Position numbers and translations under genes: made by a program. The notes beneath the pieces are model-generated. The model had not been told where the DNA came from. It saw nothing but the letters and a program-made list of their open reading frames with translations, and did not search any database. From the NCBI RefSeq assembly GCF_014138435.1, contig NZ_JACJIM010000004.1:617364-681363 (forward strand): 64,000 bases of DNA. The letters are read 5' to 3'. The stretch is from Methylobacterium fujisawaense. GTDB lineage: Bacteria; Pseudomonadota; Alphaproteobacteria; Rhizobiales; Beijerinckiaceae. Shown here piece by piece: positions 63,543-64,000 of the stretch; within the stretch, counting starts at the first letter, position 1; every line of letters starts with the position of its first letter.

Positions 63543-64000
<458 letters not shown>

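Overview
The window is very GC-rich alphaproteobacterial chromosome, most probably Methylobacterium or a close relative (Rhizobiales/Hyphomicrobiales). This rests on the ispDF-dusB-ntrBC and coq10-lipA blocks, the GCG-type small secreted protein, MHYT-GGDEF-EAL signalling, and ribosomal protein sequences; no rRNA or marker was searched. No tRNA, rRNA, CRISPR array, prophage or transposase is visible.

Layout. 1-15.9 kb: the end of a P1-family peptidase, a GCG-type secreted protein, a membrane c-di-GMP enzyme (MHYT-GGDEF-EAL), a hybrid histidine kinase with a coupled small partner, RarD, a chemoreceptor, a four-gene coupled glycosyltransferase/lipid-A-type operon, cystathionine beta-lyase, and an Rmf-like protein. 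16-27.4 kb: nitrogen control (dusB-ntrB-ntrC) divergent from ispDF, then an accessory block (cupin, SDR, LysR, MAPEG), pncC, a flavin monooxygenase, a COQ10-type START protein and lipA. 27.5-32.6 kb: a complete glycerol regulon glpR-glpD-glpK-glpF with three visible TTCG-N4-CGAA operators. 33.2-44.5 kb: an eight-gene, mostly overlapping chemosensory operon (cheW-cheR/TPR-cheW-mcp-cheA/REC-cheB-two multidomain kinases). It has the Wsp/alternative-function core but two histidine kinases in the place of the WspR diguanylate cyclase. This is the most interesting system here.

44.5-64 kb holds the ribosomal and translation cluster, but rearranged. The alpha operon (rpsM-rpsK-rpoA-rplQ) has a metallo-beta-lactamase-fold hydrolase between rpsK and rpoA. 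It is cut off from secY-adk by a small secreted-protein gene and an opposite-strand gene. The spc operon starts at rplN with no rpsQ upstream. About 4 kb with a hypothetical gene and an amino-acid ABC uptake operon (no ATPase gene) separates it from the divergent str operon (rpsL-rpsG-fusA-tuf), whose tuf gene runs off the window. Strong hairpins occur in several intercistronic gaps of this cluster.

Small non-coding items include a 92-bp interspersed-type inverted repeat beside a T-tailed terminator and a 28-codon ORF with a strong ribosome binding site (44.5-45.0 kb), and a REP-like element between glpK and glpF. Functions are read from motifs and neighbourhood only; no database search was possible.
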